Shown in pieces: positions 50,265 through 62,300 of a stretch of DNA of 64,000 bases (position 1 is its first letter; every line of letters starts with the position of its first letter). The notes under the pieces were generated by a model, which saw only the letters and a list, made by a program, of their open reading frames with translations, searched no databases and was not told the DNA's origin. The stretch covers positions 3,472,001 through 3,536,000 of the forward strand of contig JANTQA010000026.1 of NCBI GenBank assembly GCA_027625915.1, in the 5' to 3' direction. This stretch comes from Anaeramoeba flamelloides. Taxonomy: Eukaryota > Metamonada > Anaeramoebidae. Made by a program: the position numbers and the translations under genes.

Positions 50265-51100
50265 CTTACAGACGTTAGGTTTTCCTGAATTTAAAAGAAT
50301 TGAGAAAAAGTTAAGATTTTGCTGGATTCTTTCGAATTTTGGAAAACAACTGTTAGGTTTTCTTGAGTTTTCTATTTATTTGTGAAGTGTTCTAGGTTTT
50401 TTTGAAGTTTTCTATTTTATTTCTAAAGTAAAAAAAACCTATGTAAAATCTATTGATTTTCCAAATAAATAGAAAACTCAAAAAAACCTAACTAAAATCA
50501 ATAGATTTTCCAAATAAAATAGAAAACTCAAAAAAACCTCAAAAAAAAACCTAGAACACTTCACAAATAAATAGAAAACTTTAAAAAACCTAACAAAAAA
50601 CATTGATTTTACTCTATTCTTTTGAATTCCAAATAAAGTTTCAATAGGTTGTCTTGAGTTTTCTGTTTATTTGGAAATTAATAGATTTTCATTCGTTTTT
50701 TTTTTTTTTTTTGAGTTTTCTATTTATTTGTGAAGTGTTCTAGGTTTTTTTACTTTTTGAAATAAACAGATAATTTTAATAGACTTTAGTTAGTTTTTTT
50801 TTTTTACTTTTCGAAATAAACCAAAAATTTACTAAAATTTTCTGTTTATTTCAAAAAGTGAAAAATACCTAGAAAACTTTACTAATAAAACAGTAAAACC
50901 TCAAGAAAATCTAAGGGCGATTTTCTGGAATTTAAATATTCAGCAAAATCCTGGATTTTGATCAATTTTGTTTGAATATTGGAAAAGTATCAATAGGTTG
51001 TTTTTACTTTTTGAAATGTAAAGTAAATTCATTTAATTTTCTTTACATTCCAAAAATTAAAATGGCACACACACTCTACAGTACTTTCCACTACTTGGCG
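50265..51100. mobile_element. Fold-back element, family A copy 4
   Basis: It carries repeated and inverted 'GAAAACTCAAAAAAACCTAA' and 'TTAGGTTTTCTTGAGTTTTC' arms. The right end region GGCACACACACTCTACAG is less clear than in copies 2 and 3. It is longer and more rearranged than the other copies. Confidence 0.65.
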
Positions 51101-52065
51101 ATATTACTGTATATTGATATTATTATTAAATCTAATAATTTATAAATATTCTTGACCCTTCCACGCATAAATATTTATAATCAAGTTTTGTATAAAATTT
51201 TTTAGATTTACATTTAATAATTTTAAATTTTCTATTTCCCAATTGATATTTTCATCTTTTTTTTTTTTTTAGAATTTTAATTTGTCTGAAATGTGTCCAA
51301 ACCCCAGAATTTCTAATTTCGTTTTGAGTTTATATCTTCTTTTTTAAATTGATATTCTCATTTTATGAAGTTTAGCTTCAGTTGTAATAAATTATTCTAA
51401 TTGGAGAATGTGGATTAATTTTTAAAAAATAGTTTTGATTTTTTAATTTATTCAAACATCCATTGAAATAAAGTATTTTTGATTTAGACTAAAAATTACA
51501 AGTCTATAAAATGATTGGTAAATACATATTGATTTGAACATTTGTTGTTATGCTCCATTTGTTAGTTATTTTTTGTTGGATAAAAATCATTTTTTAATTT
51601 TGTTAAAACACTCTTTTACTTTTTCAAAATTTTTTTGTAAATGTTTTTCTTTTTCTAACTAGATTCCTAATTGTTTAATTTCTGATAAAGTTTTTGGTTT
51701 TAGTTGATTGTCAATATTTATATTCATTCCATATTCTTGAATAATTTTATATATTATTTTTAACTTTTTGTTCATTTCAGAAAAAAAAAAAAAAAACAGT
51801 TTTAATTACCTATTAATTTATAATTGAATTTAAAAATTCTTTTCTGAATAAATCTCAGTTTTAATAGATAATAATAAAATATACTTTATAATTTACATTT
51901 TAGATTTGGAGAAAATTGTCTAAGCAATATTAAAACTAATCATGTTAATATTTACATCATGTGAATGTTTGGTGGTTTGTTCAAAGTTATTATTTAAAGT
52001 TTATTTTAAACAAGAAAGAAAAAGCTTTTTCAACAAATGTAAAAAATTAGATTCATAATTTACTA

Positions 52066-52484
52066 TACAGTCTGTTCCAAGGCTGCTGTGAAATATTGTC
52101 AATATCAAATTGTTAAAATTGATATAGATTTTTAAAAAGTTGAATATAAGAATAAGAAAGCTCGTATTGATAAACTATTTTCCTAAATGAGTAAAAATGA
52201 AAAATAATCTTGTGTTTTGATCATAAAAAATTTATTTTTTTCAGAGTAAATTTTATGGAAGTAACAAATTAATTTTTGATATTTAGAGTCATTTTGAGTT
52301 CTGAAAATTATTTTTTGAAAAGCAGATAAAATTTGAGATTTATTAATTGATTTTCTGAATTTTTGTGAATATTTCTTTTCAATCCGTGTGTTCTTATTCT
52401 TTTATTCAACTTTTTAAAAATCTAGATCAACATTAAAATTTTTATATTGAAAAAAATTCACAATGTTACTTTGGAGAGACTGTA
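52066..52484. mobile_element. Hairpin MITE with TA ends
   Basis: The ends TACAGTCTGTTCCAAGG and CTTTGGAGAGACTGTA are inverted and bounded by TA. Inside, GATTTTTAAAAAGTTGAATA and its complement TATTCAACTTTTTAAAAATC continue the pairing, so most of the 419 bases can fold into one hairpin. Confidence 0.7.
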
Positions 52485-52489
52485 TTGTT

Positions 52490-53060
52490 TATTTCAAAAT
52501 GAACAATTTACTGGTATTTAAATAATAAATGGGAATCATTTTCACTTTATTTTCAATTTCGTATTTCAAAAAAATACACATATTACAACTTACTTCTTTG
52601 AAAACTCAATTCACGAAAGAAAAATAGGAAAATAGAAGTGAAAATTTATTCTCATTTAAAGTTCAAATACCAGTAATAATATTGCGTGAACAATTTTTCA
52701 TTATAATCCTTTTAAAATATGTACATAAAGATAAAACAGTAATATAGCAAAACTTTATTGAGTTTAAATTTGTTAGATTTTTTAATTTTAACAATTAGAA
52801 AATGATCCAATCCAAATTTTTTTTCATCATAGTATAACAAAAACTTTATTTCCAAATCTCAATTATTATTTATATAAACATCTGTTGAAGAACAAAAAAG
52901 AAATAAGGAGAATAATCATAGATGAAGAGTTGATATCCACCTTAAAATAGAATTAATCAATTCAAAATAATTTCTTAAAAATTGGATAACTAAAATTCTG
53001 AATGTTGCTACATCAAGAAAAAAAAAACAATGTTCGTTTTGATAATAAGTGAAGATCCAA
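52490..53060. mobile_element. Family B fragments, copy 5 (rearranged)
   Basis: It includes 'TACTGGTATTTAAATAATAAAT' facing its complement near 52650-52680. A second piece (52860-53040) has GAAGAACAAAAAAGAAATAA and CAATGTTCGTTTTGA, matching the interior of 10350-11060. Confidence 0.55.
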
Positions 53061-53535
53061 AGAAAAATCCAAAAGAAAACAATAGGATTTTTTTCCAATC
53101 TTTTTTTGTGTTTCAAAAATAATATGATTTTACTAAAATTATAATGACACTTTCAATAACAAAAGAACAGCAGGGTTTTAACTTTGTGACGATAGATCTT
53201 ACAATCAAACAAAAAATTCCCAAATAATTAGTTAGGAAAAAGAAAATAGGAAAAAAGGAAATATTAGAAAAAATTTCTTTTTAAATTTTGTAGTAATTTA
53301 AATATTCAAATTTCACCGTTTTTTTTTTTTTTTGTTTCAATACTTCCAAGTAATCGACGAATTTTAAAGAAAAATCTTACCAACCAAGCTTTACTATTCA
53401 ATTTATTTCAATTTAATAAACTGTTTATTTCCATTGAATTATTTGTTCTAATCTCTTTTTTTCATTTCATAAAATTATTTTTTTATAACTTTTATTATTT
53501 TGGCGAATTCTGTTTTTAGATAAATTTCTTGACCA

Positions 53536-56500
53536 ATGATCAATCACGATTTTCAAATTTCGAAGAGGGATCAAGAGTTGTGGCATCTCTTTAGGGATAA
53601 TATTGAAGATTATAAAACCATAGAGTGTTTAATCAAAAAGGGCGCATCCCTAAGAGTAGTCAATGTAATTACCCTTTCATTTTTGTTTAATAAAACAATT
53701 TTTTGTATAGACTAAAATTTTCAAACCGTTTCTTTTCTTTTAATTCATAGGAGGTTTGTTTATTTTTTTTTTTCAAATATATTCCAATTTATAATAGGTT
53801 TTTTAATCATTTTCTCATCAAAAAAACGAATGAATTTCAAAATATGGATCATTAAATTAATAGTTTGTAAGCAATTTTTTTTTTTTTTTTTTTTTTTAAA
53901 ATAATACAATTTTATTACAATTCAGAATTTCTTGTTATAAGAAGCATTCTGAAATCCTTTTTCAAAATTCCCAATGTATTTTTTGTTGGGAATTAAAAAA
54001 ACATTGTTATTTCGATGAAGGTTTATTTTTGTTTCACGATCAGATAAAATTATGATTTTTTTTCAAAACAAATATAAAAAAGAGAACACCAAAAAATTAA
54101 CAAAGAAATTACTTTTTTTTTTTGTGTTTAGAAGTAGGCTGAATATTTTGTAAAATTTCAGATCTGTGGGACTTTTATTTGATAGACAGGAATTATAACA
54201 ACTTTTTATAGATTTAAAAATTCACTTGAGAATTCAATCCAAAGATTTGAACATTAATTTTCATGTTCAAAAAATCTAATAGAAACGCTTTTTAATATTC
54301 AAAAATACATAACCACTAATATAACTCTATAAATTACATTATATATAATTTATCAAATAATAAAAGGGAAACAACAGTATCCTTTTCAAATTGTTTTGGA
54401 TTTGAAATTTTTGATAGTAAATAGTTGAATCAATATTCATGAGAAATACTCTTTTGGAAATTTTTGAATTGATCTGACGAAATTGTCTTTGATCATTTGT
54501 TTCGTCTCAATCAATTTGAAAAACTAGAATATTTTTACTTGAAAAAAATAATTGATTCACGGATATTTTTCAAAACAGATAAATTCCGAAAGATCCAACG
54601 ATTATTTTTCTGTTTTGATTAACCCTCAATTGGTTTATTTTTAAAAAGAAAATCAACTAAAATGGATTTCGTCAATGAATTTTGAGTTTAAAACAGTTTT
54701 AAAAGTTTTCTCAGATTAAAAAGGAAAAAATGTTCGTACTTTTCTTATTAATACACTCTTAAGATTATACACTTATCGATTGAGGTTAAAAGAAAAAAAG
54801 AAGTCTTCTTTCGTAATACTATCTTCAAAACTTAGAGAATGAAAATGAATTAATAAAAACCAAATTGAAACCTCTAATTTGATTTTGAATAAATGAAAAA
54901 TCAACTTTATTAATGTACAATTTTATAAACTCTTCTGTCAGATAAATTCTGCTAACTGAGACAGACTAAATCTGGCAATTTTTTATCAAAAAATCAATAA
55001 TTATAACCTTTACGTTTTATTAAAATAATTAAACTTTACTTTCTTACTAAAAACCTTTTTAATTTTTTTTTTTTCCTAAAATATTGTAATTATTTTTTCT
55101 TGAAATATTAGAAACAAGCACCTATTCATTCTTTAGTTCGGCACGTAACAGAACGAGAATATTTCCCTGATAAACTTAAATGTATTAAAAAAATGTTGGA
55201 CAAGGATCACGATTTGTTACTTTTACAAGATGTACATTTTTTTTTTTTTTTTTTTTTAAAACAAACACTTATTTACTTCTCAAAAAATGGATCTTTTATT
55301 TTTTCTTTTTTTCTTTTTCAAAAACAAACAAAGAATGTAATTTATTTATTTAGTTTTTTTTTTTTTTTCAAAAGTAAAACCAATAATTTGATTTCAACTA
55401 AATAACAATTCCTTGTATTTACACTTAGATCGTAAGAATTTAACTTTTTCTTTTTTTAATTCGAGAATCAGAATCAAAACAAACATAATTTTTGTATATA
55501 TATATGCTCACATAACCAATAGGGAAAAACTCCACTTCATTATACTCTACAATTCAAATATCCAATTGAACAGTATAAACTATTAACATCTTATCCAGTT
55601 TCTCAATATGAAATTCCAGATATTGACAAAATAACACCACTCCACTTGTTTTGTAAGCAAATAAATCATTACGAAAAGAACTTTGAAGACTTTCTTGGCA
55701 AAATAACAAACTTTGATCCTCGTGATATTTTTAAACGCACCCCTCTTCATTATCTCTTAAAAAGCAACCCTAAAAAGAAATGTGTAAAAGCACTATTGGA
55801 ATGTGGTGTTGATGTAAATTCAAAAGATGTAACTTTTTTAATTCTTTCTTTTTTTTATTTTTTAAAGATTAGTCAATTTTAAGGCAGAGACACATATTGA
55901 GTTCCTAGTCTCCAAAAAAAGTGTTGTATTTTCAAGTTTAAGTCATTACGATCTCTTATAGAATAATAAAATTAATTATTTTTTGGGGAAAAAAGGGGTT
56001 TATTTTATTTTTATTTTGATTGACTTTTAAAACTGTAGAAGTAAATCAAAGAATTTTGTTATTTAGATAAAGTTTTTCATTTCATTGAGTAATTAGAAAA
56101 CATTTACAAATTACAAAATGAAATTCAATAATATTATGATCAATAAATACTGCTATTAATGATAACTCTCTTGTAAAAAGGATATTTCGAAAATAAAAAT
56201 AAAAAAAAAACTCGATTTTGTGTAAAAAAATTATTTTTATTATTCAATAGCAGATGTAAATCACTTTAATTAAGACAAATAGTTTATATTTATATTTTTT
56301 ATCTTGGGATCATTATTCACACCCATCCTTAACAAGTCCAAAGATAAATTATTTTGAAAGTGTTTAATGTATGATTCTGAATTTCTTCTCTAAAACTGAT
56401 TGATTTACTATTTTGAAAAGCTTTTTTTTCAATAATTTTATTTAATCCAAACTGATTACTAACTGTTGCCATTATTAATTTCTACATTGAGGTTTAAACC

Positions 56501-59264
56501 TCAGACTTTACTTTCTTAAATAATTCAATTAGTTTTGTTGGTAAAGTTGTTAAAAAAAAGGTATTATGAAAGTTTGATAAAATGTCACTCATCCTGCTTA
56601 AAAAAATTGAATAATAGAATTTGAGTAATATTTAATCAAATTTTAATCTTATTTTTTTAAAAAAGTCTTTAAACGGATAAACTATTGAAAAATATATCAA
56701 TTTCTGATAGTTTTAAAATAATATTACATCTTTTATGAATATTTTTTTTTTTTTTTTTTATATACAAGTATTTGTAAATATAAAAAAAAAACAGTTAAAC
56801 TTTATGTAATTTTAAAACAATTAAAAGAAAAATTATTTCATAAGTAATCAGTATTTTTTAAAAATAAATTGAAATCTTGCAAAAATCGCTGAAAACTATT
56901 TTTTTTGTAATTTGTGTTTTGGTTGATGAAATGGGTAAGTTAAAGACTTTTAAACAATTAATTAATTTAAGTATATTTTTTGAAATAAAAATTTTGCATG
57001 TTTCCAATATAAAACGAAAAAAGTAACCTATTATTTTGTTTAAGAATCATTTTAATTCTTGAAAATGGAAAGGTCATTTTTCTTTTTATGTTGTAAATTT
57101 ATGATTTAGAAAGAAAATTATTTTATTCTTTTGTTTTTGATAAATAATTTTTCAATTTAAAATTTCAGCTAATAAAAATAATTGAGGTATGGGTGATTAA
57201 ATAAATAAAAACTTTGATGGAAGTTTAACAAAACTTTAACAATAGAATTCAAGATCTATTAATGAATAATTTTTTATTTTTAAAGTTTTCAAAAAATTGT
57301 TTTCAGGTTTTCAAAAAATGAAAACTAAATGTAAAAGAATTTAGTAAAATTTTATTAACGAATTGTTTAACTTATTCACAAATACTGTTATCACAATTTT
57401 TTATCATTTTTGGAATGAGATAAAATTGATTTTAAATTTTGGAGGTAAAATTACTTAATTCCGAAATATCTTCAAGTAAATTTTATTTAGAAAATTTGAA
57501 TAACATCTAAGTACAAAAACACAATTCCTAAGTAAAATTTGTAAATGAATTTAATTTTTTATCACTATTCTTTTGAAAGGAAAATAATTATTTTTCAATC
57601 TGTTGATTAATAAATAATTTTCTTGATTAACTAAAATAATTATCAAACAAAAGAAAAAAACTTTTTTTATAATATTTTTGGTAATAAAGACTTGGTAGGT
57701 GTAATAATGATGAAAATGGTTAAATAAAAAAGGTAAAAGAATTTTAAAATTATAAGACAAATGAATTTAAAGGTTTTTCTTTTTCAGAAAATATGGAAAA
57801 AAAAAAGGATTTCAAAAAAAATATTCTTTTATGGGTTTCTTAGTTGATAAGAATTTTTTGGCTCTTGAAATCAACAAAAGTTGTAAGTAGAGAAAGTCAT
57901 CAATAAAATATTGTAAATTTTTTTTCTGTTGTTTTAGACTACTGATCCCCTAAAAAATCTTATTGAAAATTTATATTTCTTAATTATATTCAAGAGTAAC
58001 AAAATATAAATCCGTATTCAATACACTAATCTTTCAATGAACTACTGTTCCGGGAAGAAGATAATATCATTGAAAGTACTTCTTAAAAATACATAAATAT
58101 GTACCAGATAAATTATTTTGAGGTAGAATTAAAAAAGGAATAAATTTATTAGCTCCGAAATTGAAATCAATTTTTGAAAGAAAAAAAAAATAAAAAAATA
58201 ATTATATAAACTAGCTTTAAAAAAATAATCACTCAGATAACCATTATAAAACAAATATTTTTATATTGGTACAGTATAAAAAAAATATCAAAATTTAGTT
58301 TGTTGCTCTATTTACAACAAGATTTTATTTTTTAGGTTCAAGATTTTATCAATATTAATTTTTATTTTCTTTTTACCGTATTTATTCTATTATTATTATT
58401 ATTATCAAATAGTGTGTAAGATTTGTTCCATTTTAACAATATAATTTCTATTAATATTATTCTAATACTTTAAAAACTTATTAAATAACATTTCTAAATT
58501 TGGATCAAAATATAGAAAGTAAGTAACATTATTTTAACTAGTTCAATTTTAGATTGAAATCTAATTAATTTCATTTTTTTGAATTAAAAAAAAATAAAAA
58601 TTATAATAATAATTAAAAAGTTTTATACCCCTTTACATTTTGCTTGTAAATTTAATGCATTACTATCAGTGATCAAATTATTAATTAAATATGGAGCAAA
58701 TGTAAATGCAACTACAATTACATCATCACTAATAAATAAAAACTTTATGAGCAATCATTCCCGATTTGAATACAACAATTATAAACAATTTGGAAACACT
58801 CCATTACATCTATGTACAAAACATCAAGTAAATATTAGTATGATTAAGATTCTTATTAAAAATGGTGCAAATGTTTCAGCAAAAAATGTAATTTTTTTTT
58901 TTTTTTTTTTTTTTTAATAAATTGATTTTATCATATTTTTACAAAACATGTTGTGTATTTCACAGCTGTTCTTTTTCAGATTAATGATTTTGAATAATTT
59001 TAAAAAAGATTGATCTGATTATTTTTATTGTATTTTCGATTAACAATATACTTTTTGTTAAAAATGTATGATAATTCATTCGTATTATATCTAGCATTGA
59101 ATTAAAATAACAAAAAGAAAAGAAAAGAAAAGAAAATACATTTTTTCATTTTTTACTTATCTATATTTAATTTTAATTAGATTTATTCAACTTTTCATAT
59201 ATACTTTTCTTTATTTTATATTATTTTATGTAAATAATAATAGTTTGTAAGTTTTATGAATCCC

Positions 59265-59310
<46 letters not shown>

Positions 59311-62300
59311 GATTGAATAAGTAATTATATCTAATAACTTTTTTCTTTATATATAATTTTTATTTCCAAAAAACATTTCAATAATAATAAAAAAAAAATA
59401 AAAAAACAATATCACAAAAAATAAAGAAAGTAAGTATTTTTATTCATTTATTAGTATTACACCCCACCCTTCTAAAAAAAAATAAGATCATTTTATAATA
59501 ATTTCATTAAAATATTTTTATACGCTATTTTTAAACCTAAATATCATTTATACTTGAAATTCTTATGATTTTCTTAACATTATACTATTTAATATCGATC
59601 AATGATTTGTATTAAATTTGGGTATCATAAAGTTTATATTCAATACTAAAGCCAATAAATAATTTATATTCTTAATAAAAAAAAAAATAATGAAATACAC
59701 TCTCTATTAATTTACTACAATAAAAATAAATAATAAAAAATTATGTTTTGGCCCTATTTACTGGAATTTAACGAATTGTGTTAAAAGAGTATAACTCCAC
59801 TGCATTATGTTACATTTAAAGATCCACATAAAAAATCTCCTATTACTTCAAAATATCAATTCCAGGGGAAAGAAAATGAATCTAAGAAGAAGAAAAAGAA
59901 AATTCCATCAATAAATCTTTCGAGAAAAAGAAAACATGGAAATTTAAACCAATTTACTTTAGATTCGGACCCACAAGAAAATTTAAAAATTATGAACGAA
60001 CAACTAAAAAAATCAATTGATAACCATAACTTTGGAGAAGATCTATTAGATAAAGAAATATATTCGAATTTAAAATGGCAAATATTGACTTCTGATTTGC
60101 TAATTAAAAACGGAGCAAATTTAGATATACAAGATGTAGGAATTTTAACTTATTTTGAATTTTTTTATTAACAAAAACATCTAAAATATTAAACAAAATA
60201 ATCTTTTTTGATATTTCATATTCTTATTTTTTTATAAATATTGATTAAAATTAATAGAACGTAATTTCTATCTTTTTTATTTACTAGTTTTATTTTTAAA
60301 AATTAATTTAATTCTCTTTGTAATATAATTTAATTTTTCAATATATCTGAATGAAAAAAATATTTCTAATATACAGTGGGTAAGTTTTTTTATTTTCTTT
60401 TCTTATTTAAATATTTATTAATAACTTATCTTGAACTCAAAAAAAAAAAAATATAATACCTTTTTTTAACAATTAATTAATAATTTGTTGAATTATCAAA
60501 TTAATTATACAAGATCGTTATTTGTACTGGATAAATTTTTAGATTTTTTTTCAATAATAAAGTGAATTAAAAATTCGTTTTTTTGTAATTTTGGGTTTAT
60601 TTAAAAAATAAAAGTAAATAAAAATCAAAGGCAAGTTATTTTTTTTGATTTTATTTTTCATTATAATATCGGTAGGTTTTAAAATAAAAATCATAATTTT
60701 AAAAAATATTTTTGAAATTATCTCTAATTTTCTTTTCTATTCTGAAAATCAATAATTTTTCTGAATAAAACAGGAAAAATGGTGAAAAATACGATTATTT
60801 TTTTTTTGAATTTGTATTTGTATTAAAAATTCTATTGATTTCAAAACAGAAAAAGAAATAATTATAAAAAAAAAAATTCTAGATTAATTTGTTCTTACAT
60901 AATCATTATTTTAATAAAAAGTGATAGAATTGAATAGTAGTTGGAACTTGTATGTTCTTTTAAAAAAATAATATTTTATTAAATTGGATGTGTTTTGTTT
61001 AAATTCTTATACGGATTCTATTTCAATTAGTTTTCCAGTCAAAATTACTTGGTTTAAATAGGTTAGTTGGGTGTTTAAATGGATATTAGAAGAAATAATT
61101 AATATTTGATCGTTTCCAAAATTAAAATTATTTTTTCCTATTTTTTCTTTTCTTTTTTTCTACAATTGTTTTTATTGATCCCTAATTTTTTGTCACTTTT
61201 TTCATATTGCAAGATCGATAGTAACTTGGTAAAAATGTGTTATTCTAATGTTTATGGGACATTAAAAATGATTGTAAAGAAATAATATTGTTTTCAATTG
61301 GTATTTTCTTTGAACACAAATTGAAGATCAAAATGAACCTTTTTGTTTTTTCATAAATGAGGTATAAAAATTATATTTTTTCAATTTTTCTTACAATATT
61401 TAAATTCTATTTCACTGTAATTTCATTCACAAAAAATGAAAAATTCATATTTTTTTTTAAGAATCAGCATTTGATCAATAAGAAATAAGATAAAATATTA
61501 ACTCCAGAATAGATATGTTATTCCGAAAACAAATAGTAAAACAATAAATTTTCACCAAAAAATAAAAAGATAATAAAGAAATTGCTAGGCCTCTTTCATT
61601 TAAACTTCTTAGATAAGTTGCACAATTTCTTTGGAAAATAAAATTGTTGATAATAAAGTTTTTTTAATCGTAAATTTATTTATTTTGAAAGGAAATTACA
61701 TTGTCTCAATTTTCTTAAAGTAAATTTTCAAACATTTTTTTTTTTTTGAATTAACTATAAAAAGAAAAAAATTTCGAAAAAAAGAAAATATGAATAACAA
61801 AAAAAAAAAAGATATTTGAAATAAAAAAAAAAGAAAAAGCATAACTAAAATTTGACGAAAACAAATTGAAAAAAAAGATCTAAAAATTGAAAAAGAATAA
61901 ATTTAAATGAGAAAAAGAAATATTTAAAAAAGCAAAAAAAAAAAATTTGACCAAATTAGAAAAAATGATTTTGATCTTAAAAATTGAAAAGTTATTTTGT
62001 TAATAAAAGTGGATAAAATCCAGAGAATATATTTTCGTTCTTTCAATAAAACTGTTTTCATATGAATGAAAAAGAGTTTAGATTGAAAAGGTTTACTGAT
62101 TATTGTCTTTAACTATTCTTTAGTATTTATTATTATGTTTATTTCCAATTTATATCCCATCAAGTTTAATTAGAAAAAATAATTGATATCTGTAACTTTC
62201 TTTGTGCCACTTTGGCCAAAATACAGTTTATCAAAACAATTGTGGTGAATATTTAAATTGATCAGACTTTTACTCATAGGAAATTAGTGATTATATGAAA

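Larger units (their letters stand above)
50001..53535. other. Intergenic region with fold-back elements
   Basis: No gene was recognised. It contains a family A copy (50265-51100), a TA-flanked hairpin element (52066-52484) and family B fragments (52490-53060). An open frame at 52916-53116 lies inside the family B fragment. Confidence 0.7.
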
